Below are positions 53,286 through 62,703 of a stretch of 64,000 nucleotides of DNA, piece after piece. The stretch's first letter is position 1; every line of letters starts with the position of its first letter. The position numbers and the translations under genes are program-made. Source of the stretch: Parasphingorhabdus marina DSM 22363. GTDB taxonomy: Bacteria; Pseudomonadota; Alphaproteobacteria; Sphingomonadales; Sphingomonadaceae. The notes under the pieces were generated by a model. It was not told the DNA's origin. It was given only the letters and a program-made list of their open reading frames with translations, and searched no databases. Location: contig NZ_FSQW01000002.1 of assembly GCF_900128895.1 (NCBI RefSeq), forward strand, positions 310,001-374,000, read 5' to 3'.

Positions 53286-54511
53286 CGAAAATCAAGCCAG
53301 TCGGCCCGATTCCTGACGGATATACCTCCCTTGATGGCGAATTGTCAGTTGGTGGCATAAAGGCTTCGCAAATCGTTGATCAACATGGCTCGCCGGTATT
53401 CGTCTATTCCCGGTCCTTGCTGGATCAGCGCATGGCGGAGCTGAAACAAGCGATGCCCGAGCAGCTTGATATCCATTATGCGATGAAGGCCAATCCGTTC
53501 GCGCCGCTGCTAAAGCACATGGTTTCGGCTGCAGACGGGATAGATATCGCATCTGGTGGGGAGTTGGTGATGGCGCTGGCAGCCGGTGCCCGACATATCA
53601 GTTTCGCTGGTCCGGGAAAACGCGATGAAGAATTGCGTGCCGCCATCGAAGCGGGTGTCACCATCAACCTGGAATCGCCGACGGAATGCGATCGGGCGTT
53701 GCGCATTGGATCGGAATGCGGGGTGGCTCCGGTGCTGGCCATTCGCGTCAATCCCGACTTTGACCTGAAAGGGTCCGGCATGAAAATGGGCGGCGGCGCC
53801 AAACAGTTCGGAATGGACATCGAACTGGTCGCCGGTGAGATGGAAAAGATCTTAAAAGCAGGAGCCAAGTGGCGAGGTTTCCACATATTTGCCGGATCTC
53901 AGGCCTTGAAAGCGGATGCAATAATCGAGACCCAGATACAGACCCTGGAGCTGGCGGGCCGGCTTGCTGAAGAAGCCGGTGCGGCGCCGGAACATGTCAA
54001 TCTGGGCGGAGGATTCGGGATCCCCTATTTCCCGGGCGACGAGCCTCTGGATATCACCAAAATAGGGGCGGCATTGGGCGAACGGCTCTCGAATCTTCCT
54101 GATATTCTGAAAAACACCCGATTTGCGATAGAGCTGGGTCGATATCTGGTAGGGGAGGCAGGTGTTTATCTGACCCGGGTCATCGACCGCAAGGTCAGCC
54201 GCGGCGAGACGTTTCTGGTCACCGATGGCGGATTGCATCACCAATTGGCCGCGAGCGGCAATTTCGGGACCGTGGTAAAACGCAATTATCCGGCAGCGAT
54301 AGCCAGTAAGTTTGACGATAAACCTGAGGAAACGGTGTCAATTGTTGGATGCCTGTGCACGCCACTGGATCGATTGAGCGACAATGCCGAGATGCCCAGA
54401 GCGGAAGTCGGAGATATTGTCGCAATATTCTGTGCCGGAGCCTATGGCGCTACGGCCAGCCCGGCCAATTTCCTGGGGCAGGGACCTGCGGCAGAGATTT
54501 TGGTCGGATGA
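53282..54511 (+). CDS. PLP-dependent decarboxylase, exosortase A system-associated
   Basis: A 409-residue fold-III decarboxylase related to diaminopimelate decarboxylase (LysA). PLP lysine is in DIHYAMKANPFAPLL near residue 68; HVNLGGGFGIPYFPGD and the ELGRYLVGEAGVYLTRV segment follow, and CLCTPLDRLSD has the C-terminal active-site cysteine. Its product in XrtA systems is unknown. A true lysA would not normally sit here, so I favour the XrtA-type paralogue. Confidence 0.85.
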   Translation: MTKIKPVGPIPDGYTSLDGELSVGGIKASQIVDQHGSPVFVYSRSLLDQRMAELKQAMPEQLDIHYAMKANPFAPLLKHMVSAADGIDIASGGELVMALAAGARHISFAGPGKRDEELRAAIEAGVTINLESPTECDRALRIGSECGVAPVLAIRVNPDFDLKGSGMKMGGGAKQFGMDIELVAGEMEKILKAGAKWRGFHIFAGSQALKADAIIETQIQTLELAGRLAEEAGAAPEHVNLGGGFGIPYFPGDEPLDITKIGAALGERLSNLPDILKNTRFAIELGRYLVGEAGVYLTRVIDRKVSRGETFLVTDGGLHHQLAASGNFGTVVKRNYPAAIASKFDDKPEETVSIVGCLCTPLDRLSDNAEMPRAEVGDIVAIFCAGAYGATASPANFLGQGPAAEILVG

Positions 54512-54650
54512 TCGCTGGTCAGAGGCCGACCTCGCCGAAAAGGTAAAGATAATCTCAACCGGCTAATCCTAACGCTATCTTCACTATTTTCCAGCATAGC
54601 TTTCGCGAGACTTTGTGTGGTGTGGCCATTCCCAATGGAAAAAGGCGGCG

Positions 54651-54680
54651 CCTCGCAGACTGAACGCGAGGTATTGAAGA
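54651..54680 (+). promoter_or_regulatory. Leader hairpin that can hide the ribosome-binding site of the EPS export gene
   Basis: CCTCGC (54651-54656) pairs with GCGAGG (54666-54671). The second arm contains the GAGG Shine-Dalgarno sequence of the gene starting at ATG 54680, so folding would block initiation. The 168-nt gap upstream presumably also holds the promoter of the polysaccharide arm. Confidence 0.5.
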
Positions 54681-55336
54681 TGAGTATAGCACTGAAAAAA
54701 GAGCTTTTTCTGAAGTATCTGTTGGGAACTGCTCTGGTGTCGCTGACCGTCAGCGGTTGCGCCGGCAATTCTTCCGGTGCCCAGTTGCCCCCGGCATCCT
54801 TCGTGTCGATGCAGGAAGGACCCGGCGAGGAATATGTCATCGGGCCACTAGACGAACTGACAATCTTTGTCTGGCGCAATCCCGAACTGGGCGCGAAGGT
54901 GCAGGTGCGTCCGGATGGCCGGATCACCACGCCGCTGATTACGGACATGCCCGCCGTCGGCAAGACGCCAGCCATGCTCGCCGAAGATCTGAAGCTGCAG
55001 CTGTCTCAATATATCAACGAGCCGATTGTGTCGGTCATCGTCAATAATTTCTCGGGGACATTCTCGCAGCAGATCCGCGTCGTCGGGGCGACGGAGAAGC
55101 CGGCATCGATCCCCTATCGCGCGAACATGACCCTGCTGGACGCGATGATTGCGGTTGGCGGTCTTTCCGAATTTGCCTCGGGTAATCGTGCCCGCCTGGT
55201 GCGCTTCAATCGCGGTACCGGTCAGCAGCAGGAATATGCATTGCGGATCGGGGATCTGCTGAAGCGCGGAGAAACCAAGGCAAATGTCATGCTGCGTCCC
55301 GGTGACGTCATCATCATTCCGGAAAGCATGTTCTGA
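54680..55336 (+). CDS. XrtA system polysaccharide export protein (Wza-like lipoprotein)
   Basis: A 218-residue outer-membrane export lipoprotein: lipobox VSGCAG near residue 27, then the poly-export domain (YVIGPLDELTIFVWRNPEL, VRPDGRITTPLI) and a SLBB domain (GATEKPASIPYRANMTLLDA). It forms the periplasmic/outer-membrane part of the channel. ATG 54680 is set by GAGG 8 nt upstream; the frame opens at 54617. Confidence 0.92.
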   Translation: MSIALKKELFLKYLLGTALVSLTVSGCAGNSSGAQLPPASFVSMQEGPGEEYVIGPLDELTIFVWRNPELGAKVQVRPDGRITTPLITDMPAVGKTPAMLAEDLKLQLSQYINEPIVSVIVNNFSGTFSQQIRVVGATEKPASIPYRANMTLLDAMIAVGGLSEFASGNRARLVRFNRGTGQQQEYALRIGDLLKRGETKANVMLRPGDVIIIPESMF

Positions 55337-55373
55337 TTATCCGCATCTCCAATTCAAAGGATCATCCTGATCA

Positions 55374-56903
55374 ATGAACGGTCTTTATGACGAAATCAGA
55401 ATAGCAGTGCACAGCGTCTGGAACCGGCGCTGGATGGCGCTGGCCGTGGCCTGGGGCATTTGCCTGCTGGGCTGGCTGGTCGTTGCGCTTATTCCGAACA
55501 GTTACGAATCGACGGCGCGGGTGTTTGTCGAGATGCAATCGATCCTGACCGAAAAGGTCGGTATCGAAACCCGTGAGCGCAAAAAGAACATGGAACGTGT
55601 ACAGGAAACCCTGGCGTCGACGATCAATCTGGAAAAGGTCGTCCGCGGTACGGACCTCAACCTGACAGTTGCCAGCGACCGGGAACTGGCCGGCAAGGTC
55701 GAAATGCTGCGCAAGAATATCGAGATCAAGTCCGAAAAGGACAATCTGTTTGAGATCACCGCGAAATCCTCCGCCAGCAATCTGTCGGATGCGGAAAACG
55801 CTAAACTCTCCCGCGAGATCGTCCAGAAAATGATCGACATCTTCGTCGAGGAAAATCTGTCTGGTGATCGCGATGAAACCAGCCAGACGCTGAAATTTCT
55901 TGATGCGCAGCTGGCCGAACGGGAAAAGGATCTGCAGGAAGCCGAGCAGAAACGCGTGGCGTTTGAAACCGAGAATCTCGGATTGCTGCCCGGCGTGGGG
56001 TCTATCAGCCAGCGTATGGAAGCCGCCCGGGCCGAACTGGGTCAGATTGATTCTCAGCTCGCCCAGGCATCGGCCTCACTTGCGGCCTTGAATGGCCAGC
56101 TGGCCGGTACGCCACCGACAATAGCAACTCCGGGTTTCGGCGGTGCAGGCGGTGGCAGTGCGCTGTCTCAGGCGCAGGGCAGGCTGGCTTCTGCCCGGGC
56201 GCGAGGCTGGACCGACAGTCATCCCGATATCATTGCTCTGAAAAAGGAAATTGCTGCGCTGCAAGCCCAGGGTGCCGGACGTTCCGGAGGCGGTGGTTTC
56301 CGCACACCCAACCCGGCCTATAGCTCGCTGCAGAGCATGCGCGCCGAACGACAGGCATCGGTGGCGGCGCTTCAGGCCCGCAAAAATGCATTGCAGGCCG
56401 ACATGGCACAACTGGCTTCCAAACAAACGCTAGAACCCGGTGTTGCGGCCGAAATGGCACGCATCAATCGCGATTATGACGTGCTCAAGGACCAGTATGA
56501 CAAATTGCTCGCCGACCGGGAGCAAATCAAGCTGCGCGGTCAGGTGGAAACGGAGACTGACTCTGTGAAATTCCGGGTCATCGACCCGCCATCCAGCCCG
56601 AGATCGCCAGCAGCGCCCAATCGGCCGCTGCTGCTTGCGCTGGTGCTGTTTGTCGGCATTGGCGGCGGCATTGGATCGGCTTTTGCCATGGGACAATTGC
56701 AAACCAGCTATCCTACCGCGGCCAAGCTGGAAAAAGCCAGCGGATTGCCCGTGATCGGGTCTGTTTCGCAAATTCTGACCAGCTCGCAGCGGATCCTGCG
56801 CAAAAAGAAAATGCGGCTTTTCTATGGAACGGGTGGCGCGCTTTTCGGTGTGTTCGCGCTGCTGATGGTCGTCGAATTTGTACAGCGCGGAATGGTGGCC
56901 TGA
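55374..56903 (+). CDS. XrtA system polysaccharide chain-length determinant (Wzc-like, no kinase domain)
   Basis: A 509-residue inner-membrane co-polymerase with membrane helices at about 20-40 and 418-440 and near 480-500, a Wzz domain after the first, and long coiled coils at about 175-235 and 315-385 (many Glu, Gln, Ala). The PPSSPRSPAAPNRPLLLAL proline motif before the second helix is the Wzz hallmark. The kinase is a separate protein encoded 9 nt downstream. Confidence 0.92.
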   Translation: MNGLYDEIRIAVHSVWNRRWMALAVAWGICLLGWLVVALIPNSYESTARVFVEMQSILTEKVGIETRERKKNMERVQETLASTINLEKVVRGTDLNLTVASDRELAGKVEMLRKNIEIKSEKDNLFEITAKSSASNLSDAENAKLSREIVQKMIDIFVEENLSGDRDETSQTLKFLDAQLAEREKDLQEAEQKRVAFETENLGLLPGVGSISQRMEAARAELGQIDSQLAQASASLAALNGQLAGTPPTIATPGFGGAGGGSALSQAQGRLASARARGWTDSHPDIIALKKEIAALQAQGAGRSGGGGFRTPNPAYSSLQSMRAERQASVAALQARKNALQADMAQLASKQTLEPGVAAEMARINRDYDVLKDQYDKLLADREQIKLRGQVETETDSVKFRVIDPPSSPRSPAAPNRPLLLALVLFVGIGGGIGSAFAMGQLQTSYPTAAKLEKASGLPVIGSVSQILTSSQRILRKKKMRLFYGTGGALFGVFALLMVVEFVQRGMVA

Positions 56904-56912
56904 GGACAAGAT

Positions 56913-57821
56913 ATGAACAAGTACAAGCCTCTCAGCAAATCCGGAAGCCTTTTGGAACGGGCCGCTCAGGTCTATGACTATATGCCATCCAGTGCCGCTC
57001 CGCCCGCGAGCCCTGCACCGGAGATTTTGCCACCCGAAACAGCTGCGCCAGAACAGGCTGTGCCGGTTGTCCGTAAGCCGCATGACGGGCCCACCGTGAT
57101 CGTCGACCGCGACAAGTTGCGCCAGGCAGGTTTTATCGTGCCAGACGGACCGGTTACCGGCATTTCCGAAGAATTCCGGATCATCAAGCGCCAGTTGCTG
57201 TTGGCTGCCAAAGGCAGTTCGCGTCATGGAGCGCTTCCGCATGGAGAGCGGATTTTGATCTGTTCCGCGCATCCGGACGAGGGCAAAACATTCTGTGCGC
57301 TGAATCTGGCCCTGTCGATTGCGGCAGAAAAAGACAATGAAGTCCTGCTGGTAGACGCCGACTTTGCCAAACCCAGTATCCTGTCCAGCCTGGGACTGGA
57401 AGGCAGCAAGGGTCTGATGGATGCGCTGGCCGATCCCGAATTGGCGGTAGAAAACTGCATCATCCACACAGATATTCCGGGACTCGCCATATTGCCGGCG
57501 GGAGACCAGACCAACGAAGATACCGAGTATCTGGCCTCTTCACGCACGGCCCAGGTTCTGGATCGCCTGACCCGCCACAACCCGCACCGGATTGTGATTT
57601 TCGATTCGCCGCCCGCTCTTTCGGCATCGCCGGCTTCGGTGCTGGCTACCCATGTCGGGCAAGTGCTGATGATTGTGAAGGCAGACGAGACAATCGAAAC
57701 CGCGCTGCGTGACGCGCTAAGCCTGCTGGCCGGCTGCGATCACATCCAGCTGCTGCTCAATGGCACCAAATTTTCACCGACCGGAAGACGGTTCGGATCT
57801 TATTATGGATATGGAGAGTAA
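56913..57821 (+). CDS. XrtA-associated tyrosine autokinase (CpsD/Wzc-C like)
   Basis: A 302-residue BY-kinase. Walker A is the variant SAHPDEGKTFCALNLA, Walker A-prime LLVDADFAKPS and Walker B IVIFDSPPAL. The C-terminus is a short tyrosine cluster (GSYYGYGE), the likely autophosphorylation site. The first 70 residues are Pro/Ala-rich and may reach the chain-length protein. It controls polymer length by cycling phosphorylation. Confidence 0.9.
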   Translation: MNKYKPLSKSGSLLERAAQVYDYMPSSAAPPASPAPEILPPETAAPEQAVPVVRKPHDGPTVIVDRDKLRQAGFIVPDGPVTGISEEFRIIKRQLLLAAKGSSRHGALPHGERILICSAHPDEGKTFCALNLALSIAAEKDNEVLLVDADFAKPSILSSLGLEGSKGLMDALADPELAVENCIIHTDIPGLAILPAGDQTNEDTEYLASSRTAQVLDRLTRHNPHRIVIFDSPPALSASPASVLATHVGQVLMIVKADETIETALRDALSLLAGCDHIQLLLNGTKFSPTGRRFGSYYGYGE

Positions 57822-57823
57822 CC

Positions 57824-59446
57824 ATGGCCAAGCGTAACCATATGAATATATGGCAGTTTGGAGCGCTCGTTCCCCCAATGCTGCTGGTGGCTCTGGCCCC
57901 GGCTCAGGCACGCGACAGGAATGTGGATGTCGCACCCTATCTGGAAGTTCAGCAGGTTCTGGTTGCCGATCTCAACAATGGTACAGATGTGCTGACCTAT
58001 ACGTCGGTCGCCGCCGGTATCGATACGTCATTGCAGACCCGTCAGGCCGAAGCTCAGGTCAGTCTGCGTTACGAGCGACGCTTCTTTTACCAGGACAATA
58101 TTGGCGATGACGATATCCTGAGCGGACTGGCCCGCGGCAGTGTCCAGGTCGTGCCCAACGCTCTGTCTCTCGAAGCTGGCGGGATCGCGACGCGCAGCCG
58201 GGTCGATATCCGGGGCGAAGCGCCTTCCAATACAGTGGGGGATTTTGACAACCTGACACAGGCCTATTCGGTTTATGCCGGTCCCTCGCTTGCGACAAAT
58301 GTCGGTGCGCTGGATGTGACGGCCAATTACCGTGTCGGATATACCAAGGTCGAGGCAGACGATGCGATTGTTCTCGCGCCCGGACAGCCGGCGATCGACG
58401 TTTTTGACGACAGTGTCACCCATTCGGCCAATGCGAGCATTGGCATGCGCCCCGGACCGCTTCCGGTAGGCTGGACCGTCAGCGGCGGATATGAACGCGA
58501 AGACGCGGATCAGCTCGATCAGCGGTTCGAAGAAAAATATGTGCGGGCGGATGTGACTGTACCGGTTTCTCCAACGCTCGCACTGGTGGGCGGTGTCGGA
58601 TATGAAGATATCGAGATTTCCGAACGCGATGCGTTGCGTGACGTCAACGGTGACCCGGTCATTGGCAATGACGGACGCGTGGTCACCGATCCGGCTTCAC
58701 CGCGCCTGCTCGCCTATGATCAGGACGGCATTATCTGGGATGCCGGTGTTCTTTGGCGCCCCAGTCGCCGGACATCGCTGGAAGCCCGGGTGGGACGCCG
58801 TTATGGCAGCACCACCTATTATGGTAGCCTGGGATATCAGCCCAACGAAAATACGTCGCTTGGCATAGCGGTGTATGACACCGTTTCCGGCTTTGGCGGA
58901 TTGCTCAACGACAATCTTTCCAATCTCGGAACCAGCTTCATCAGCAATCGCAACCCGTTGAGCGGAGAATTTAACGGCTGTGCGTTTGGACAGACCAGCA
59001 GTTTCTGCTTCAACGATGCCCTGCAATCGGCAGCATCCTCGTCTTTCCGCGCACGCGGTGTGAACGGGCAGCTGACATACGCGCGTGCGGGCTGGAGCAC
59101 CGGAATTGGCGTCGGATATACGCGACGCCGTTTCTTCGCGGCGCAGACAGGCGGACTGGCCAATATCGATGGTCTGGTTGATGAGAATTACTATGCCAAT
59201 TTCTTCATCGGCAAGGATATCAACGCGCGTTCGAGCTTCGATGCCAATGTTTATGCGAATTTGCTCGACAGCGGCTTTCCCGGAGCGGGTGAAGTCCTCG
59301 GCCTCGGCACCAACGCAGCCTATTATTATCAGTTCCTGCCAGGACTGCAGGGCACGGCAGCCGTCGGTCTCGACAGTTTCCATCAGGATGGCTTCGAGAG
59401 CGAGCTGACCGCATCGGCGTTGCTGGGACTGCGTTATGACTTCTGA
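57824..59446 (+). CDS. XrtA/PEP-CTERM system outer-membrane beta-barrel protein
   Basis: A 540-residue outer-membrane protein: signal peptide (1-29, ending APAQA), then many alternating amphipathic strands with YxR/F patterns and a C-terminal phenylalanine (LLGLRYDF), the beta-barrel sorting signal. It matches the TIGR03016-type barrel that accompanies the XrtA polysaccharide genes, a possible secretion pore. Starts 2 nt after the kinase. Confidence 0.88.
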   Translation: MAKRNHMNIWQFGALVPPMLLVALAPAQARDRNVDVAPYLEVQQVLVADLNNGTDVLTYTSVAAGIDTSLQTRQAEAQVSLRYERRFFYQDNIGDDDILSGLARGSVQVVPNALSLEAGGIATRSRVDIRGEAPSNTVGDFDNLTQAYSVYAGPSLATNVGALDVTANYRVGYTKVEADDAIVLAPGQPAIDVFDDSVTHSANASIGMRPGPLPVGWTVSGGYEREDADQLDQRFEEKYVRADVTVPVSPTLALVGGVGYEDIEISERDALRDVNGDPVIGNDGRVVTDPASPRLLAYDQDGIIWDAGVLWRPSRRTSLEARVGRRYGSTTYYGSLGYQPNENTSLGIAVYDTVSGFGGLLNDNLSNLGTSFISNRNPLSGEFNGCAFGQTSSFCFNDALQSAASSSFRARGVNGQLTYARAGWSTGIGVGYTRRRFFAAQTGGLANIDGLVDENYYANFFIGKDINARSSFDANVYANLLDSGFPGAGEVLGLGTNAAYYYQFLPGLQGTAAVGLDSFHQDGFESELTASALLGLRYDF

Positions 59447-59481
59447 CAACAAATATTTTCGGACTGGTGGGAGAGCCACGG

Positions 59482-60756
59482 ATGTATGAGAGTTTCTATG
59501 GACTGAGAAGTCGGCCCTTTCAGCTGACGCCGGATCCGCATTATTATTTTGAAAGCGTGACCCATCGCAAGGCGTTGTCCTATCTCGGATATGGCTTGGC
59601 ACAAGGAGAGGGCTTTATTGTCATCACTGGTGATGTCGGTGCCGGCAAGACGACCCTGGTCGGCCACCTGATGGCGACGATCGACGAATCGCGCCTGACA
59701 GCAGCGAACATCGTCACCACAAAGCTCGACAGCCGGGATATCGTCCGGATTGCCGCAACGAATTTCCATATCGAAACTGACGGGATGGACAAGGCTCAGC
59801 TTTTGAGCGCGTTTGAAGAATTTCTTCACAGTGAGGCGAGAGCCGGACGGCGCTGTCTGCTGATCGTGGACGAGTCCCAGAATCTCCAGACAGATGCACT
59901 GGAAGAGCTGCGCATGCTGTCAAATTTTCAGCTTGGCGGACAGGCGCTGCTGCAGATTTTCCTGCTCGGCCAGCCCGAGTTCCGGGACAATCTGCAACAG
60001 TCGGATCGTCTTGAACAGCTCCGTCAGCGCGTGATCGCGCACCATCATCTGGAACCGATGGAAAAGGAAGAAATCGAGCCTTACATCACCCATCGTTTGT
60101 CAAAAAGCGGGTGGACCGGACGGCCGAAGATAACCTCTGATGTATTTCGCCTGCTGTACAGTGAAACGGGCGGTGTGCCACGCAAGATCAATACGCTGAT
60201 GAGCCGGGTCCTGCTGATGGGTTCGGTCGAACAGGCCGAATTGATCGACCAGACTCTGGTCGGCCGCGTTCTGGCTGATCTGAACGGCGAAGAAGTGGAA
60301 ATCGCCGGCGGTGTTCCGGAAGAGGAAATCGCCGCAGAGCCGCCAAAGAGCCCATTGATGGAAAAACCGGCAAAAGCTGTCGAACCGGAGCTGCCGCCAT
60401 TGGCCTCGGCACCTCAGGAAACGAGCCAGCCCGAAGCAAAAATTGAGGAGCATGAAGTTGTTTCGCTCCGGTCGGTTGCCACCGAACCTGCGGAAACGGT
60501 TCCGCAGGCTCAGGAAAAAGTTGAGCCATCTGAACCGTCTGTTGCGCAGGTCGAGGCGTCTGCAGAAACCGCCGAAACTGCTCCATCTGCAGACACGGCC
60601 GAAGTCCAGGCTCTGGCTGAGCGGATCGCGCAACTTGAATCTCGGATCGACAGTCAGGAAGAAAATCTGCAGCGTATCTTGACGATGCTTGTGGATTGGG
60701 TCGAAAGCGATGTCCGGAGCAAGGAAAGCCATGTCAATACAGGACGCGCAGCCTGA
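59482..60756 (+). CDS. XrtA system AAA ATPase (ExeA-like) with long acidic C-terminal tail
   Basis: A 424-residue protein. The first 265 residues are the ExeA-like ATPase: FYGLRSRPFQLTPDPHYYF, Walker A GDVGAGKTT (50-58), Walker B CLLIVDESQNL. From about 270 comes an extension rich in Glu, Pro, Ala (PPKSPLMEKPAKAVEPELPP) and a coiled coil (VQALAERIAQLESRIDSQEENLQRI). The family I recall averages nearer 345, so the tail is long. GGGAG 8 nt before ATG 59482 sets the start. Confidence 0.88.
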   Translation: MYESFYGLRSRPFQLTPDPHYYFESVTHRKALSYLGYGLAQGEGFIVITGDVGAGKTTLVGHLMATIDESRLTAANIVTTKLDSRDIVRIAATNFHIETDGMDKAQLLSAFEEFLHSEARAGRRCLLIVDESQNLQTDALEELRMLSNFQLGGQALLQIFLLGQPEFRDNLQQSDRLEQLRQRVIAHHHLEPMEKEEIEPYITHRLSKSGWTGRPKITSDVFRLLYSETGGVPRKINTLMSRVLLMGSVEQAELIDQTLVGRVLADLNGEEVEIAGGVPEEEIAAEPPKSPLMEKPAKAVEPELPPLASAPQETSQPEAKIEEHEVVSLRSVATEPAETVPQAQEKVEPSEPSVAQVEASAETAETAPSADTAEVQALAERIAQLESRIDSQEENLQRILTMLVDWVESDVRSKESHVNTGRAA

Positions 60757-61633
60757 CTCTTTGGCGACTGCCGGCACAACTCCGGCTTTGCTGAATGCAA
60801 TGTCGGTCGATATCGAGGACTGGTTCCAGGTTGGTGCCTTTGAATCGGTGATCGATCGCGCCGATTGGGATGGTCTCGACCACCGGGTCGAGCGCAACAC
60901 CGATGCCGTGCTGGAACTCTTCGCCGAAACCGAAATTCCGGCAACTTTTTTCATCCTCGGTTGGGTTGCTGAGCGCTATCCCGCGCTGATGCAGCGCATT
61001 GTCGCGGCGGGCCACGAGGTTGCCAGTCACGGCTATGACCACAAGCGTGTGTTCAACCTGACGCCGCAGCAATTTCGCGATGACCTGGAAAAATCCCGCA
61101 AGCTTCTGGAGGACAGTTCCGGGCAAAAAGTAAGCGGTTACCGTGCCCCCAGCTTTTCCATCGACCAGCGCACGCCATGGGCACATGAGATATTGGCGGA
61201 ACAGGGCTATAGGTACAGCTCCAGTGTCGCGCCTGTTCACCATGACCACTATGGCTGGACGGGATCGCCGCGATTTGCATGGAAGCCGGTTGCGGGTTCG
61301 GATCTCATAGAATTGCCGGTCACGACCGTAGCCGCAGGCGGGCGTGTGCTGGCTGCTGGCGGCGGGGGCTTTTTCCGTTTGCTGCCTTACGCATTGTATC
61401 AATGGGCGATTGGCAGAATGCACCGGGACGACGGGCGCGGAGCCATTTTCTATTTTCATCCGTGGGAAATTGATCCGGACCAGCCGCGCGTGGACAATGC
61501 ACCGCTGAAATCAAAACTGCGGCATTATTCCCGCCTGAATGTCATGCACGCCAAATTGCTGCGCGTGGCAAAGGACTATCGATGGGGCCGGGTAGATGAA
61601 CTGGCCAGTCTCGAGGCGGAGATGATGCGATGA
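60731..61633 (+). CDS. XrtA system polysaccharide deacetylase
   Basis: A 300-residue NodB-family enzyme: NAMSVDIEDWFQ carries the catalytic Asp27 or Asp30, SHGYDHKRVF the metal-binding His pair, and YRAPSFSIDQRTP the third conserved motif; YFHPWEID near the end is the fourth. It probably removes acetyl groups from the exported polysaccharide. AAGGA 6 nt before ATG 60731 sets the start, which overlaps the ATPase gene by 26 nt. Confidence 0.9.
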   Translation: MSIQDAQPDSLATAGTTPALLNAMSVDIEDWFQVGAFESVIDRADWDGLDHRVERNTDAVLELFAETEIPATFFILGWVAERYPALMQRIVAAGHEVASHGYDHKRVFNLTPQQFRDDLEKSRKLLEDSSGQKVSGYRAPSFSIDQRTPWAHEILAEQGYRYSSSVAPVHHDHYGWTGSPRFAWKPVAGSDLIELPVTTVAAGGRVLAAGGGGFFRLLPYALYQWAIGRMHRDDGRGAIFYFHPWEIDPDQPRVDNAPLKSKLRHYSRLNVMHAKLLRVAKDYRWGRVDELASLEAEMMR

Positions 61634-62703
61634 ATGCGCCTTTCTCGCCTGGATCCCTGAATTGCCGTATTTTGCAGAAGGAGAATCCGGAAGAACTGAA
61701 CCGGATCGAAGCCTTTGTGGCAGAACATGCGGATGGTTCGCCATTTCATTGTCCCGCATGGGTTTTGGCGGTGGCGGAAGCTTGTCGCCATGAATGGTGC
61801 TATCTGTTGGCGGAAGACGGGCAGGGGGAGTTACAGGGCCTGTTGCCCCTGCACCTCATCCATTCCCCCCTCTTTGGCCGGGCACTGGTCTCCTCCGGTT
61901 TCGCGGTCGGCGGAGGCATATTGAGTCACAATGGGCAGGCCCGTGAAATGCTTGCCGATCAGGCCTGGAGCTTTGCCCAACGCCATAGCTTTCCCAGCGT
62001 CGAATTGCGCGGTGGACCAGCGCCCGATTCGCAATGGCAGGTCAAAGATGATGTTTATTCAGGCTTTGTCTGTGACCTGGCAGATAATGAGGACGCACAG
62101 TTGCTTGCCATCCCGCGCAAGCAACGAGCAGAAATTCGTAAGGGTCTGAAAAACGGTCTGACTGTCGAGATCGGAACCGACGAGCGAGAGCGATGCAATC
62201 ACTACGCTGTTTACGCCGAAAGCGTCCGCAATTTGGGAACGCCTGTTTTTCCGAGAGCGCTTTTTGATACCGTTCTGGATCGCTTTGGCGCGGATGCCGA
62301 TATCCTCACGGTGCTGGAAGGTGAAGCGCCCGTTGCCAGCGTATTGAGCCTTTATCACCAGGGAACGGTCATGCCCTATTGGGGCGGCGGTACCTGGGAT
62401 GCGCGGCGGTCACGAGCGAATGATGTCATGTACTTCGCGCTGATGAACCACGCGCGCGAAAAAGGCTGTCGGAAGTTTGACTTTGGCCGCTCAAAACGCG
62501 GAACGGGGGCATGGTCATTCAAGAAGAACTGGGGATTTGAGCCGGAGCCGCTGTCCTACGCGGTACGGACGGCTGACGGAGAAGAAGCGCGGGACGTCAA
62601 CCCGATGAGTCCACGATATCGGTTGCAAGTTGCCCTTTGGCAAAAGCTGCCGCTTTCTGTTGCCAATCGTCTGGGTCCGGTCATCGCCCGGGGTCTCGGC
62701 TGA
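61630..62703 (+). CDS. FemAB-like protein, XrtA system-associated
   Basis: A 357-residue acyltransferase-fold protein (FemAB branch): RKQRAEIRKGLKNGLTVEIG at about 161-180, the central VASVLSLYHQGTVMPYWGGG and CRKFDFGRSKRGTGAWSFKK. In XrtA clusters this family may add an amino acid or similar group to the glycan or a sugar precursor. ATGA overlap with the deacetylase and TGATG with the glycosyltransferase. Confidence 0.87.
   Translation: MNAPFSPGSLNCRILQKENPEELNRIEAFVAEHADGSPFHCPAWVLAVAEACRHEWCYLLAEDGQGELQGLLPLHLIHSPLFGRALVSSGFAVGGGILSHNGQAREMLADQAWSFAQRHSFPSVELRGGPAPDSQWQVKDDVYSGFVCDLADNEDAQLLAIPRKQRAEIRKGLKNGLTVEIGTDERERCNHYAVYAESVRNLGTPVFPRALFDTVLDRFGADADILTVLEGEAPVASVLSLYHQGTVMPYWGGGTWDARRSRANDVMYFALMNHAREKGCRKFDFGRSKRGTGAWSFKKNWGFEPEPLSYAVRTADGEEARDVNPMSPRYRLQVALWQKLPLSVANRLGPVIARGLG

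Noticed and set aside
53282-54511. lysA, diaminopimelate decarboxylase
   Set aside because: The fold is shared, but overlap with the exosortase-linked ligase and lack of any lysine or dap neighbour favour the XrtA-associated decarboxylase.
56430-57467. 345-codon open frame opposite the chain-length and kinase genes
   Set aside because: Crosses the junction of two well-identified genes on the other strand and resembles no family.
58697-59602. 301-codon open frame opposite the outer-membrane protein
   Set aside because: Antisense shadow; the barrel protein with signal peptide and terminal Phe is the real gene.
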